Source of the DNA: a virus | Virus record (IMG/VR): IMGVR_UViG_3300046011_000296 | Span: 1-22,772 of that record | Direction: 5' to 3' (one strand) | Length of the DNA stretch: 22,772 nucleotides | Shown: positions 7,975 through 13,946 of the stretch, piece by piece | Position numbering within the stretch: the stretch's first letter is position 1 | Layout: the number at the start of each line of letters is the position of its first letter | The notes under the pieces: generated by a model | The model's input: only the letters and a program-made list of their open reading frames with translations | Told to the model about the DNA's origin: nothing | The model's database searches: none | Program-made: the position numbers and the translations under genes

Positions 7975-8007
7975 AAGGATAGGGGGCTTCGGCCCCCTTC
8001 CTTTTTT
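7975..8007 (+). terminator. Rho-independent terminator with UUCG tetraloop
   Basis: AGGGGGC (7981-7987), loop TTCG (7988-7991) and GCCCCCT (7992-7998) form a perfect 7-bp stem of the very stable C(UUCG)G type. AAGGA (7975-7979) and TCCTT (7999-8003) can extend the stem by five pairs past a bulged T, and TTTTTT at 8002-8007 supplies the U tract. It sits eight bases after the capsid stop and separates the head block from the downstream virion genes, presumably giving extra capsid transcript with partial read-through. Confidence 0.93.
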
Positions 8008-8009
8008 GT

Positions 8010-8026
8010 TGTAACGGTGTATAGTT
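8010..8026 (+). promoter_or_regulatory. Promoter-like motif: TGTAAC half-site plus TATAGTT
   Basis: TGTAAC (8010-8015) is followed after four bases by TATAGTT (8020-8026), the same pair of elements found in the first leader (GTAAC at 126-130, TATAGTT at 136-142). It lies just after the terminator and about 95 bases before the next start codon, where restart of transcription would be needed. No convincing -35 hexamer is seen. A single half-site would bind the HTH protein weakly, if at all. Confidence 0.35.
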
Positions 8027-8030
8027 ATTA

Positions 8031-8092
8031 TTAAGTCTAGGATTTACCACCCATGCAGACTGGCCTAGCAGACTTAGTAGAGACGGCATGGG
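8031..8092 (+). other. Structured 5' leader, possible pseudoknot
   Basis: Two complementary pairs interlock. TAAGTCTAGG (8032-8041) can pair with CCTA (8064-8067) and GACTTA (8071-8076), leaving GCA bulged. CCCATGC (8050-8056), inside that loop, can pair perfectly with GCATGGG (8086-8092). The 7-base direct repeat GCAGACT lies at 8055-8061 and 8068-8074. No reading frame of note covers 7968-8119. This may be a translational control element, an mRNA stability element or chance. Confidence 0.35.
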
Positions 8093-8119
8093 GAAGTGCT
8101 ACTACACGAAAGGACTGTC

Positions 8120-8710
8120 ATGGCGACGACTTCGTTTTCTGGGCCAGTAAAATCGGCTAATGGTTTTATCTCCGGCACCGCTACTGATGAAATTGCGGTC
8201 ACCTCTGCTTCCAACGTTTCTTCTTCTTACGTTACCGCGTCAAATACGACTGGTGATGTACGACTGAACTATTCCCGTCTGACCTTTACCTCTACCGGTT
8301 CTGGTGAGACAGCTCGTTTCCTTACCCGCGTAACTGGTGCTGGCGCTGCTACTGGCGGCACAGTCAACGGTGCTCATATCTCCCTGTCCATTAATGGATC
8401 TGGAACGATCTCTGGTGCCGGTAATGCTCTGCGCGTAACTCTCGGTGGATCTTCTACTGCTCCTGGCGGTACGATTTCTGCAATCCAACTGGACTCTGAT
8501 TTTGCTTCTGGCGGCTCTTGGTCTGGTGCTACTTACCTGCGTTGTACGAATAGCGGAACTGGAACTGTTAGCGCTCTGTTGCGCGTTCCTGCCCCGGCGT
8601 CCGGTACGGTTTTCCGTGCTGCTGCTGGAACTCCGGCTGCTACCCACACGATCCCTGTGATCAGTGATAACGGGACTACGTACTACATCATGGTAAGTAC
8701 GATTGCCTAA
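8120..8710 (+). CDS. Beta-rich virion structural protein
   Basis: A 196-residue protein dominated by Ser, Thr, Gly and Ala with short hydrophobic strands (ISLSINGSGTISG, NALRVTLGG, ATYLRCTNSGTGTVSALLRV) and a TYYIMVSTIA end. The frame is open from a GTG at 8096, but ATG at 8120 is chosen because AAAGGA at 8109-8114 is well spaced before it and MATTSFSGPVKS looks like a native phage structural N-terminus. No catalytic motif is visible. It is the first gene after the capsid terminator and its stop overlaps the next ATG. Composition suggests a beta-helix or barrel on the capsid surface or in a tail accessory. The exact role is unknown. Confidence 0.75.
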   Translation: MATTSFSGPVKSANGFISGTATDEIAVTSASNVSSSYVTASNTTGDVRLNYSRLTFTSTGSGETARFLTRVTGAGAATGGTVNGAHISLSINGSGTISGAGNALRVTLGGSSTAPGGTISAIQLDSDFASGGSWSGATYLRCTNSGTGTVSALLRVPAPASGTVFRAAAGTPAATHTIPVISDNGTTYYIMVSTIA

Positions 8711-8883
8711 TGCAGATAACTAAAGAGTTTCTGCTAGAAGAGATCAAGCAAATGGAACAGCAACGCGCTCACGCACATGACGTAGCCGTTGCTTCCCAGG
8801 CTGCCATAGATACGATGAAAGCTATGCTGGCCCGTCTTGAACTACCAGATCCAGTGGAGAGCCAAAATGGGTATGCAGTATGA
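8710..8883 (+). CDS. Small coiled-coil phage protein
   Basis: A 57-residue frame beginning MQITKEFLLEEIKQMEQQRA and ending LPDPVESQNGYAV. The ATG overlaps the preceding stop (TAATG). The last 17 bases overlap the next gene. It is almost entirely helical and Gln/Ala/Glu-rich with heptad-like spacing (LLEEIKQMEQQ then VAVASQAAIDTMKAMLARL). Similar short ITKEFL proteins, to my recollection, are frequent in phage structural operons without assigned function. The tight junctions on both sides argue that it is a real, translated gene despite its size. Confidence 0.75.
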   Translation: MQITKEFLLEEIKQMEQQRAHAHDVAVASQAAIDTMKAMLARLELPDPVESQNGYAV

Positions 8884-9355
8884 CGTAAAGTCGTTTCACG
8901 CAGAGGTTTCATCACTTGCGTATGCGGCTCGTACACGTCTCAAAGGTGTAGTTATATCTCCCACTACGTCAACGACGTTTAACTCATGTGTAGTTGATAC
9001 TGATGGGGCGTTGACGGGAACGTATGACATTCCTGGTTCAACTACTTGTACGGTGACAATTGCTAATCATGGATTGTCAAACGGGGATATAGTTGGTCTA
9101 AACTTTACTAGCGGTACGGCAGTAGACGACAGTTATGTAGTATCAAATGTAACAACTGATACGTTTACTATAACCACGGCAAGTTTGACTACCAGCGGCG
9201 ATGTAACCATGTACCCTAAAGTCCTTGTTGAATTAGATTGCTCAACCGGCACAGCGTTTTATACATTGATTCCGGGCGAAGGCATCCTTGCAGCGGGCGG
9301 ACTGTTTTGTTTGCTGCCGTCAACCAATGTAACCATGACTATTTTTTACGGATAG
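8867..9355 (+). CDS. Virion protein, tandem paralogue copy 1
   Basis: A 162-residue beta-rich protein. ATG at 8867 is chosen because GGAGAG at 8856-8861 precedes it and the sister gene begins likewise with MQYDVKS; ATG at 8873 is also possible. Shared blocks with the next gene are MQYDVKS at the start, TVTI-NHG, FTSGTA-D, DTFT, TTSG-VT-Y, LIPGEGI and F-YG at the end. The central NHGLSNGDIVGLNFTSGTA block resembles a small beta module recurrent in phage structural proteins. Its job is probably capsid or neck decoration; no enzyme motif is seen. Coupled to the 57-residue gene upstream by a 17-base overlap. Confidence 0.8.
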   Translation: MGMQYDVKSFHAEVSSLAYAARTRLKGVVISPTTSTTFNSCVVDTDGALTGTYDIPGSTTCTVTIANHGLSNGDIVGLNFTSGTAVDDSYVVSNVTTDTFTITTASLTTSGDVTMYPKVLVELDCSTGTAFYTLIPGEGILAAGGLFCLLPSTNVTMTIFYG

Positions 9356-9364
9356 GAATAGGCC

Positions 9365-9859
9365 ATGATGCAATATGACGTTAAATCCGCTCGGGCCGCA
9401 GGTACCGGGTTGCTTGTAACGCAGATCCCCGTAAGATTGAAGTCAATTACGGTGACAAGTGGGACTTCGTCTAGAAGGCAGACCGCCGTATGTGATCCAA
9501 CCGTTCAAAAGTCAGGCACGTACGCACGTACAAGCCCAAGCACCACGATTACGGTGACCATTGTTAACCATGGTTTTGAGACCGGACAGCGGGTGTTTTT
9601 AGACTTTACGTCTGGTACTGCAAGAGATGGCGTGTACGCTATTACTAAAACGGGTGACGATACGTTTACCTGCGTAGACACTGGTGTAAGCACTACGACG
9701 AGCGGGAACGTCACAGCGTATAGCAGTATTGCTCTGGAAATTGCCACGTTCAGTACAGTTGGGTTGCCGGTTCTGATTCCAGGCGAAGGCATATATTGCC
9801 CCAACGGTATTTTCGTTGGTTGTGGTTCTTCTGTAACTGCGACGGTGTTCTATGGCTAA
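9365..9859 (+). CDS. Virion protein, tandem paralogue copy 2
   Basis: A 164-residue protein clearly homologous to the preceding gene across its length. MQYDVKS, VTIVNHGFETGQRVFLDFTS, DDTFTCVD, TTSGNVTAYS, LIPGEGIYCPNG and TATVFYG line up with the sister blocks, while the region around residues 10-50 has diverged strongly. AGGAATAGG lies just before the ATGATG start. The stop overlaps the following start by 8 bases. Tandem duplication followed by divergence suggests two related subunits of one decoration layer, or different partners in the same structure. No specific function can be read. Confidence 0.8.
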   Translation: MMQYDVKSARAAGTGLLVTQIPVRLKSITVTSGTSSRRQTAVCDPTVQKSGTYARTSPSTTITVTIVNHGFETGQRVFLDFTSGTARDGVYAITKTGDDTFTCVDTGVSTTTSGNVTAYSSIALEIATFSTVGLPVLIPGEGIYCPNGIFVGCGSSVTATVFYG

Positions 9860-10133
9860 GGGCATGGGCATCAAAACCTCTGTGAAGTCGGGCAACTTCC
9901 GTCCGACTAAGCAGGGCGCTGGTATGACAGATAAAGGCGTGGCAGCGTATCGCCGTGCCAATCCAGGGTCAAAGCTCAAGACTGCCGTAACAGAAGACAA
10001 GCCTACTGGAGAACGGGCAAAGCGCCGCAAATCATTTTGTGCGCGGTCGGCTGGACAGATGAAGCAGTTTCCAGAAGCCGCCAAAGATCCCAACAGCCGT
10101 ATTCGGCAAGCGAGAAAAAGGTGGAAGTGTTAA
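9852..10133 (+). CDS. Small basic protein resembling DUF6321
   Basis: A 93-residue, strongly basic protein. Recognisable blocks are GMTDKGVAAYRRANPGSKLKTAV (about 24-46), RAKRRKSFCARSAGQM (about 55-70) and the end SRIRQARKRWKC. I recall this as the DUF6321 type found in phages and other viruses; that name is from memory. Two cysteines lie at about 63 and 93. There is no membrane segment or enzyme motif. It starts inside the previous stop (8-base overlap) and is followed directly by a membrane-protein gene. The charge suggests nucleic-acid contact, perhaps packaged with DNA, but the function is unknown. Confidence 0.8.
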   Translation: MAKGMGIKTSVKSGNFRPTKQGAGMTDKGVAAYRRANPGSKLKTAVTEDKPTGERAKRRKSFCARSAGQMKQFPEAAKDPNSRIRQARKRWKC

Positions 10134-10382
10134 ATGGAAATGATGCTTTGGAATATCGCTTTGAGTGCGATAGTGGCAATTATGGGTATGCTGCTTAAAA
10201 GTAAGTTCGATGAACTTAACCGTCTGAGCATCCTGCTTAACAGGACTCGGGAAGAGGTAGCTCGGGAGCACATTACCCGTGCAGAGGTACGGCAGGATCT
10301 GGATAAGATCCGTGAACATTTTGACGACGGCTTCCGCAGACTAGAGGCCAAACTTGACGCGATGGCGCAGAGGAAATTATGA
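10134..10382 (+). CDS. Single-pass membrane/coiled-coil protein, possibly lysis-related
   Basis: An 82-residue protein with one hydrophobic segment at about 5-21 (LWNIALSAIVAIMGMLL), then a charged helical region (about 22-82) with heptad character (LNRLSILLNRTREEVAREH, REHFDDGFRRLEAKL). The start abuts the preceding stop with no gap, and the stop overlaps the next start as ATGA. A short N-terminal membrane anchor with a coiled coil could fit a small holin-type or inner spanin-type protein, or a membrane-docking virion protein. No endolysin lies beside it, so a lysis role is only a possibility. Confidence 0.8.
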   Translation: MEMMLWNIALSAIVAIMGMLLKSKFDELNRLSILLNRTREEVAREHITRAEVRQDLDKIREHFDDGFRRLEAKLDAMAQRKL

Positions 10383-11038
10383 AACGCAAAGTCAAACGGT
10401 ATTCGCCTGGCGGCGGCATTGAAGATGATGCCATCAGTCTTGAGCAGACTGGTGGGTTTGGTCGAGCTGCGGCAGAGGAAGCTGCTAAGCGTCCTACCTT
10501 TGCAAGCACGATGGGCCAGATAGATGATCGTGATCGTCGAGAAATGGCGATGGCAGATATGGCAAAAACGAAGCCGGCCAAGTCTGCGGTTGTAACAAAA
10601 GAACAGATGAAAAAAGCCGGTTTTGATAACCTGCGCGACTATCTCAATGCTCAGCGTGGTCTTACCCGTCGTGGTTCGGCAGCAGCTCCAGCACCAAAAT
10701 CCATGGGTCCAAGCGGACAGGACATAGACCGCATGGAATCCGCTCTGACGGCCTCCAATATCCGTGATGAGCGTAGAGCATACGAGCAAGGCAAGGACGC
10801 TACAGCAGCCGCTAAGAAGGCGGCAGACATGCAGAAAGAGCGTGCTGCATACCTCAAAGAACAGAATCGTTTAAAAGAAGATACTCAGACAGGATCTGGG
10901 CGTCTTGCTCGCAAGGCTGAAGCATTTAGAACCAGAATGCGTGAACAGGCTGCTGGCATGAAGAAGGGTGGCATGGTCGCATCAAAACGCGCAGACGGTA
11001 TTGCTCAGCGCGGCAAAACCCGTGGAAGGATTATCTAA
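10379..11038 (+). CDS. Helical basic virion-module protein with C-terminal KGG/GKTRG motif
   Basis: A 219-residue, Ala/Lys/Arg-rich, mostly helical protein. The start MKRKVKRYSPGGGIEDD is basic, then comes a long charged helix region (about 120-190) and a C-terminal tail with KKGGMV followed by ADGIAQRGKTRGRII. That tail recurs in altered form at the end of the next gene and in the middle of the one after it, so three successive genes share it. No catalytic site is seen. It is translationally coupled to its neighbour by ATGA. A structural or DNA-associated role is suggested by charge and gene context only. Confidence 0.75.
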   Translation: MKRKVKRYSPGGGIEDDAISLEQTGGFGRAAAEEAAKRPTFASTMGQIDDRDRREMAMADMAKTKPAKSAVVTKEQMKKAGFDNLRDYLNAQRGLTRRGSAAAPAPKSMGPSGQDIDRMESALTASNIRDERRAYEQGKDATAAAKKAADMQKERAAYLKEQNRLKEDTQTGSGRLARKAEAFRTRMREQAAGMKKGGMVASKRADGIAQRGKTRGRII

Positions 11039-11284
11039 ATGGAACAGGAACGCAAGGACTCTACCCGCACTAAGATGATCAAAGAAGCAAAGATCGAAGA
11101 TGACTTCTTAGGCATCAAAAAGGGTATTAAATATGCGACGACAAAAGCTAGTGAACTAGCTGATCGTATGGGCTATACCCAAGAAGAGGAATACAAGAAG
11201 CCAATTAAAAAGGCCAAAGGCGGTTATGTTCGGTCCGCTGATGGGTGTGCAGTCCGTGGTAAGACGAAAGGAAAAATGGTATGA
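11039..11284 (+). CDS. Small basic protein with ADGCAVRGKTKG C-terminal motif
   Basis: An 81-residue protein. Residues 1-55 are a mixed-charge helix (MEQERKDSTRTKMIKEAKIE through MGYTQEEEYKK). The C-terminus is KAKGGYV, then ADGCAVRGKTKGKMV, matching the tail of the preceding gene (ADGIAQRGKTRGRII) and an internal block of the following gene. The ATG follows the previous stop immediately, and the stop overlaps the next ATG. It is probably a real member of the basic mini-protein cassette. No enzyme or membrane feature is seen. The shared tail may be a docking or DNA-binding tag, which is inference. Confidence 0.75.
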   Translation: MEQERKDSTRTKMIKEAKIEDDFLGIKKGIKYATTKASELADRMGYTQEEEYKKPIKKAKGGYVRSADGCAVRGKTKGKMV

Positions 11285-11520
11285 AAAAGATGATGACCGG
11301 TATGGGCCCCACCAAGATGGGTGCTGTTAAGACTGCTGCTCCTAGCAAAGATGGCGTGGCCGTTAAGGGCAAGACCAAAGGCAAGATGGTCAAGATGGCT
11401 GCTGGTGGTATGCCGATGGTTATGAAGGGCGGAAAGAAAGTCCCGGCGTTTGCTGCTGATGGCAAGGGCAAGATGGCCAAAGGTGGCATGACGAAGATGC
11501 GTTACGGCGGGAAGTGCTAA
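11281..11520 (+). CDS. Lys/Met/Gly-rich mini-protein
   Basis: A 79-residue protein of extreme composition: by my count about 18 Lys, 13 Met and many Gly, with only two acidic residues. The block KDGVAVKGKTKGKMV is the same motif that ends the two upstream proteins, here followed by repeats of the form KMAAGGMPMVMKGGKK and GKGKMAKGGMTKMRYGGKC. No stable hydrophobic core is evident, so it is likely disordered or folded on a partner such as DNA. Start is by ATGA overlap and the stop abuts the next ATG. The composition resembles protamine-like viral core peptides, but that is analogy, not homology. Confidence 0.75.
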   Translation: MKKMMTGMGPTKMGAVKTAAPSKDGVAVKGKTKGKMVKMAAGGMPMVMKGGKKVPAFAADGKGKMAKGGMTKMRYGGKC

Positions 11521-11805
11521 ATGATGCCCTCACGCGGGATGGGCGCTGTGCGTTCTTCCAAGATGCCAACTGCAAAAACCGGGAGGCGGAAAGATGGAGA
11601 CACTTTTACTCAGTATAAAGAGGGTGGCAAAGTCAAGTCTCGCGTCAATGAGGCAGGCGTTTACACGAAGCCTGGAATGCGTAAAAGCCTATTTGAAAAG
11701 ATTAAGGCTTCCGCGACTCAAGGGACGGCTGCGGGTCAATGGAGCGGAAGAAAAAGCCAACTCTTAGCAAAACAATATAAAGCTCGTGGCGGTGGTTATA
11801 AGTGA
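11521..11805 (+). CDS. Small basic conserved phage protein
   Basis: A 94-residue basic protein with the recognisable stretch KSRVNEAGVYTKPGMRKSLF (about 40-59), then GQWSGRKSQLLAKQYKARGGGYK to the end. I recall relatives of this block from uncultured phages and other viral genomes, but cannot give a firm family name. The N-terminus MMPSRGMGAVRSSKMP is again Met/Arg/Ser-rich with a KEGGKV core. The ATG abuts the previous stop, with GGGAAG upstream. Its stop overlaps a possible GTG start (GTGA). Presumed virion-associated from position; no activity is visible. Confidence 0.78.
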   Translation: MMPSRGMGAVRSSKMPTAKTGRRKDGDTFTQYKEGGKVKSRVNEAGVYTKPGMRKSLFEKIKASATQGTAAGQWSGRKSQLLAKQYKARGGGYK

Positions 11806-11975
11806 TCAAGGCACCTGTGTACAACCCTCAAAAGGATGGCAACGTCTTTCGATGGTTACTGGTAGCTTCGCAGGTGTATCGGAAAAGAAAGCAGGTAGAG
11901 ACCAATGCCGCTAAAGAAGCCACAACAGAGCTTAAAAGAATGGGGCCAGCAGAAGTGGAAGACCAAAAGTGGTAA
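11802..11975 (+). CDS. Possible 57-residue gene in the gap, GTG start
   Basis: A frame opens with GTG overlapping the previous stop as GTGA and encodes MIKAPVYNPQKDGNVFRWLL followed by a basic helix (VASQVYRKRKQ) and a charged tail. It covers the otherwise empty 99-base gap 11806-11904 and then overlaps the next gene by 71 bases in another frame. GGTGG shortly before the GTG could serve as a weak ribosome site. In favour: coupling geometry identical to its neighbours and a protein-like composition. Against: short length, a non-ATG start and long overlap with a gene I trust more. Confidence 0.45.
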   Translation: MIKAPVYNPQKDGNVFRWLLVASQVYRKRKQVETNAAKEATTELKRMGPAEVEDQKW

Positions 11976-12144
11976 ACCGTCGTCCGTTACCGGCGAGCGC
12001 TACCTCCCAGAGAAGGCGATCAACGCACTTTCTAGTTCAGAGTATGCAGCGACGACTAGAGCGAAAAGAGCTGGTAAGGCTGCTGGAAAACAGTTTGTTA
12101 AACAGCCAAAACGAATTGCAGCAAAGACAGCGAGGTTCAGATGA
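11905..12144 (+). CDS. Small basic protein with WRTKSGKPSS-type motif
   Basis: A 79-residue, very basic protein. Conserved-looking blocks are SLKEWGQQKWKTKSGKPSS (about 9-27), VTGERYLPEKAINALSSSEY (about 28-47) and a Lys/Arg/Ala tail (TRAKRAGKAAGKQFVKQPK). Proteins of this type occur, as I recall, in phages and in some large eukaryotic DNA viruses, with no function known. AGGTAGAG at 11892-11899 is a fair ribosome site. The stop overlaps the next start by ATGA. The charge again suggests DNA or RNA contact. The family recollection is uncertain. Confidence 0.8.
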   Translation: MPLKKPQQSLKEWGQQKWKTKSGKPSSVTGERYLPEKAINALSSSEYAATTRAKRAGKAAGKQFVKQPKRIAAKTARFR

Positions 12145-12413
12145 AAACGGTTACACCTAGCCCGGCTAAAGAAGATCAGATGAGCAAAGACCCGATTGAC
12201 CAGATCAAGAAGGCCAAGGGTAAAACTGTTATTGCAAAGTCTGGTGGGTGGATCAAAGACGCGATCAAGAAGCCTGGTGCGTTACGCGCCTCTCTTGGCG
12301 TCAAGAAAGGTGAGAAGATCCCTGCCGGTAAGCTCGCTGCTGCTGCCAAGAAGCCTGGCAAGATGGGTCAGCGTGCTCGCCTGGCTCAGACATTGAAGAA
12401 GTTAGGAAAGTAA
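12141..12413 (+). CDS. Small basic protein with KKPGALRASLG motif
   Basis: A 90-residue protein rich in Lys, Ala and Gly. The C-terminal two thirds read WIKDAIKKPGALRASLGVKK, then GEKIPAGKLAAAAKKPGKMG, then QRARLAQTLKKLGK, a compact helical and basic pattern I recall from many phage structural regions. GAGG precedes the ATG at 12141; an internal ATG at 12180 (MSKDPIDQIKKAK) is an alternative start. It is coupled to its neighbour by ATGA, and the neck gene begins one base after its stop. A virion-internal or DNA-binding role is plausible; no function is established from the sequence. Confidence 0.8.
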   Translation: MKTVTPSPAKEDQMSKDPIDQIKKAKGKTVIAKSGGWIKDAIKKPGALRASLGVKKGEKIPAGKLAAAAKKPGKMGQRARLAQTLKKLGK

Positions 12414-12414
12414 G

Positions 12415-13347
12415 ATGCCTACCTCCGGGACCGTAGCGTTTAACTTAGACCTCTCCAATCTTATTGAAGAGGCGTTTGAGCGCGTCGGTGGCGAGCTGCG
12501 TTCTGGTTACGATCTGCGGACGGCCAGGCGGTCATTGAACCTGTTGACGATTGAGTGGAGCAACCGGGGCGTAAACCTTTGGACGATGGAGCAGGGATCG
12601 TTCCCGCTGGTTACAGGCCAGGCCATCTATCCCATCCCCTCGGATACGATCCAGATCCTTGATACGGTCATCCGGCAGAATCCTGGTACGTTGAACCAGA
12701 TCGACATCAACATCAGCAACATCGCTGAGCCGACCTATTCTTCGATCCCCAATAAACTTACCCAAGGACGCCCGATTCAGTATTGGTTTAACCGGCAGTC
12801 TGGAAACGAGAATGCCACCGCAATTACCCTGGCCCAAGACATCAATGCCACGGATACGACGATTGAGCTGAGCACGACGACGGGCTTGGCTGCGGCAGGC
12901 TTTATCAAGATTAACAACGAGACAATCAGCTACCCCAACATCTCGGGTAGCTCGCTTATAAACTGCGCCCGTGGACAGAATGGCACTACGGCGACAGGTC
13001 ATGCGGTCATTGGTACACCCCCGATCACGGTGCAGAACCTCCCGTGTGTGAACCTCTGGCCGACGCCTAATCCGCCTGGAGACCAGTACACATTTGTCTA
13101 CTGGAGACTTCGCCGGATGCAGGACGCCGGGAATGGAACAACGGTACAGGACATCCCGTTCAGGCTTATCCCGTGTATGGTGGCTGGCCTGGCGTATTAC
13201 CTCGGCATGAAGCTCCCAGGGATAGACCCCACCAGGATTCAGATGCTCAAGATGGACTATGAAGAGCAGTGGACCTTGGCGTCCCAAGAGGACCGTGAGA
13301 CAGCTCCGCTGCGGATCGTCCCGCGTAACATGTTCTACTACGGATAA
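12415..13347 (+). CDS. Head-tail adaptor (neck) protein with inserted beta domain
   Basis: A 310-residue protein. The N-terminal part (about 11-60, NLIEEAFERVGGELRSGYDL then ARRSLNLLTIEWSNRGVNLW) and the C-terminal part (about 225-300, YTFVYWRLRRMQDAGNGTTV, then IPFRLIPCMVAGLAYYLGMK) have the helical/beta pattern of podovirus-type neck proteins that bind under the portal. Between them, about 134-206, lies a beta segment (ITLAQDINATDTTIELSTTT, FIKINNETISY, CARGQNGTTATGHAV) of the kind often found in phage fibres and decoration proteins, apparently inserted. The start has AGGAAAG upstream. The neck role is inferred from pattern and order. Confidence 0.78.
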   Translation: MPTSGTVAFNLDLSNLIEEAFERVGGELRSGYDLRTARRSLNLLTIEWSNRGVNLWTMEQGSFPLVTGQAIYPIPSDTIQILDTVIRQNPGTLNQIDINISNIAEPTYSSIPNKLTQGRPIQYWFNRQSGNENATAITLAQDINATDTTIELSTTTGLAAAGFIKINNETISYPNISGSSLINCARGQNGTTATGHAVIGTPPITVQNLPCVNLWPTPNPPGDQYTFVYWRLRRMQDAGNGTTVQDIPFRLIPCMVAGLAYYLGMKLPGIDPTRIQMLKMDYEEQWTLASQEDRETAPLRIVPRNMFYYG

Positions 13348-13349
13348 AA

Positions 13350-13946
13350 ATGGCCTACAAAGACCCAGCCAGAGCCCTGGAATACTATCGCCAGTACAAC
13401 GAGAAACGTCGTGCTGCGAAGCGTCCTATTAGCGCTAGGCAGGCCGCTATGAATGCTGGTGAGATCCAATACTCAACAGGCGAACCGTGTGTCAACGGGC
13501 ATTTAAGTCCAAGAAGCACGCAGACAAGAATTTGCATGGAGTGTGATCGTTTGAGAAAGTCAAAAAAACGATTAGCAAATCCAGAGTTGTATCAAGAAAA
13601 AGGTCGCAGGTATTACGCTGAACATAGGCAAAAGGCTTTAGATCAGAAAAAGGTTTACAGGCAAGCAAACAAAGGGAAGATTATTGCTCTGGCTGCACTT
13701 AGGAAAAAAATCATCAAGCAGCGCACTCCTAAGTGGCTAACCAAAGACGACTTGTGGATGATCAAAGAAGCCTATGATCTTTCTAGTTTGCGGACTAAAA
13801 TGTTTGAGTTCTCTTGGCATGTGGATCATGTGATACCGCTGCAAGGAGAAACGGTAAATGGGTTACATGTCCCAACAAACTTGCAAGTTATACCCGGCAC
13901 AATAAACCTTTCCAAAAAGAACAAGTACGAGGCAAACTATGCCTAA
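13350..13946 (+). CDS. HNH endonuclease (likely homing type)
   Basis: A 198-residue protein. A zinc-binding region CVNGH (47-51) and CMEC (62-65) is followed by a very basic helix-rich linker and a C-terminal HNH core: HVDH (157-160), N177 in VPTNLQVIP, and TINLSKKNKY (about 184-193). HNH enzymes of this shape are free-standing phage homing or nicking endonucleases. The central part is A-rich compared with the neighbouring neck gene, suggesting a separate origin. Only GGAT precedes the ATG, a weak ribosome site. It lies between two structural genes and overlaps the next by 8 bases. HNH proteins can also help packaging, but those usually sit beside terminase. Confidence 0.9.
   Translation: MAYKDPARALEYYRQYNEKRRAAKRPISARQAAMNAGEIQYSTGEPCVNGHLSPRSTQTRICMECDRLRKSKKRLANPELYQEKGRRYYAEHRQKALDQKKVYRQANKGKIIALAALRKKIIKQRTPKWLTKDDLWMIKEAYDLSSLRTKMFEFSWHVDHVIPLQGETVNGLHVPTNLQVIPGTINLSKKNKYEANYA

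Noticed and set aside
8096-8119. GTG start upstream of the beta-rich virion protein
   Set aside because: A good ribosome site precedes the ATG at 8120, and the eight extra residues (MLLHERTV) overlap that site.
7968-8119. tRNA or known riboswitch in the post-capsid gap
   Set aside because: No cloverleaf, CCA-type end or recognisable aptamer core could be formed; only the terminator and the interlocked stems are seen.
10130-10789. 219-residue frame on the - strand
   Set aside because: Spans the antisense of two coupled + strand genes; Ser/Arg/Cys-rich composition is typical of a shadow frame.
12532-13287. 251-residue frame on the - strand
   Set aside because: Lies entirely opposite the well-supported neck gene, has no ribosome site or promoter, and its length follows from codon bias of the + strand gene.
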